Part shown: one piece after another, positions 22,139 through 22,235 of the stretch
How positions within the stretch are numbered: position 1 is the first letter of the stretch
Layout of the letters: the number at the start of each line of letters is the position of its first letter
Assembly: GCF_025517535.1 (NCBI RefSeq)
Contig: NZ_JAOPKC010000035.1
Location: forward strand, 1-22,235
Source of the DNA: Halapricum hydrolyticum
GTDB lineage: Archaea; Halobacteriota; Halobacteria; Halobacteriales; Haloarculaceae
Direction: 5' to 3'
Length of the DNA: 22,235 nucleotides
Program-made: the position numbers and the translations under genes
The notes under the pieces: generated by a model
The model's database searches: none
The model's input: the letters and a program-made list of their open reading frames with translations, nothing else
What the model was told of the DNA's origin: nothing

Positions 22139-22235
22139 TCGCGTTAAGTTAGAGGATGAGGCGGACGAGTTCTGAGTGTCTATGGCAGAAATCGACCGCC
22201 TCAGCGAGAGTATCGCGTGGATAGACTTGTCGTTT
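22139..22235 (+). mobile_element. Left end of an IS6-family insertion sequence, cut by the window edge
   Basis: From GGTCGCGTTAAGTT at 22139 the sequence matches, in inverse orientation, the end of the IS6 remnant at 4834-4861. This marks the conserved left part of the element; the true terminal repeat may start a little earlier (within 22090-22138), which I cannot place. The transposase begins at 22182. Confidence 0.6.
22182..22235 (+). CDS. IS6-family transposase, N-terminus only
   Basis: Only 18 codons are in the window: AEIDRLSESIAWIDLSF after the ATG at 22182. They parallel PKIERLNESVAWIDLSF of the degenerate copy at 4815, including the last bases before the edge, and suit the N-terminus of ISH15-like transposases. 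Here the T-run that is frameshifted in the other copy is cut by the window end, so it cannot be judged whether this copy is intact. Confidence 0.7.
   Translation, partial: MAEIDRLSESIAWIDLSF

Noticed and set aside
1..22235. tRNA or rRNA genes
   Set aside because: I saw no cloverleaf with a GTTCGA-type T-loop or rRNA-like segment, but I could not run a covariance search.

Overview
This window looks like part of a haloarchaeal (class Halobacteria) genome, in an accessory cell-surface glycan island full of insertion sequences. The evidence is acidic, Asp/Glu-rich proteins, haloarchaeal transposase families (ISH3-type, ISH8-like IS4, IS1595, IS6), TATA-like boxes about 25-28 nt upstream of start codons with no room for a leader, and several GTG starts. 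The genus cannot be fixed from the sequence. Base composition changes along the window: about 1.7-10 kb is clearly AT-richer than the GC-rich right end (about 18.3-22 kb), which fits horizontal gain of the left and middle glycan genes.

Left end (1-1.6 kb): a transposon graveyard, with the 3' end of an IS1595-type transposase, an IS110-like scrap and an ISH8-like IS4 transposase broken by one stop and at least two frameshifts. Next (1.76-4.46 kb) is a tight two-gene unit for a sialic-acid-like nonulosonic acid: a fused NeuA-type CMP-sugar synthetase / PseG-type UDP-sugar hydrolase, overlapping a NeuB-type condensing synthase. After an IS6 remnant come a polysaccharide pyruvyl transferase family gene, a complete but frame-broken IS1595 element, a GT-B-like probable glycosyltransferase with a decayed 5' end, and a hexapeptide-repeat acyltransferase.

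Middle (10-18.3 kb): a sulfatase/alkaline-phosphatase-superfamily gene followed 2 nt later by a GT2 glycosyltransferase, then a 5'-truncated second copy of that sulfatase-like gene. A divergent pair of units follows: on the minus strand a GT4 glycosyltransferase and a polytopic GT-C-like membrane protein, on the plus strand another sulfatase-like enzyme. A full ISH3-family element comes next, with the 3' end of a fourth sulfatase-like gene just beyond it.

Right end (18.3-22.2 kb, GC-rich): a compact palindrome-rich element, two antitoxin-like genes (AbrB-type and VapB/DUF217-type) with no visible toxin, an archaeal-type ATPase with a DUF234 nuclease-like C-terminus and four 15-bp tandem dyad repeats upstream of it, a GT4 glycosyltransferase, and the 5' end of an IS6 transposase cut by the window edge.

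Together the intact genes could make, activate, transfer and decorate (pyruvyl, acyl, possibly sulfate or phosphate) a surface glycan containing a nonulosonic acid. The early sugar-nucleotide steps (dehydratase, aminotransferase, N-acyltransferase) are not in this window. The strongest candidates for something new are the NeuA-PseG fusion unit, the 15-bp repeat array at the ATPase gene and the folded element at 18.44-18.60 kb.
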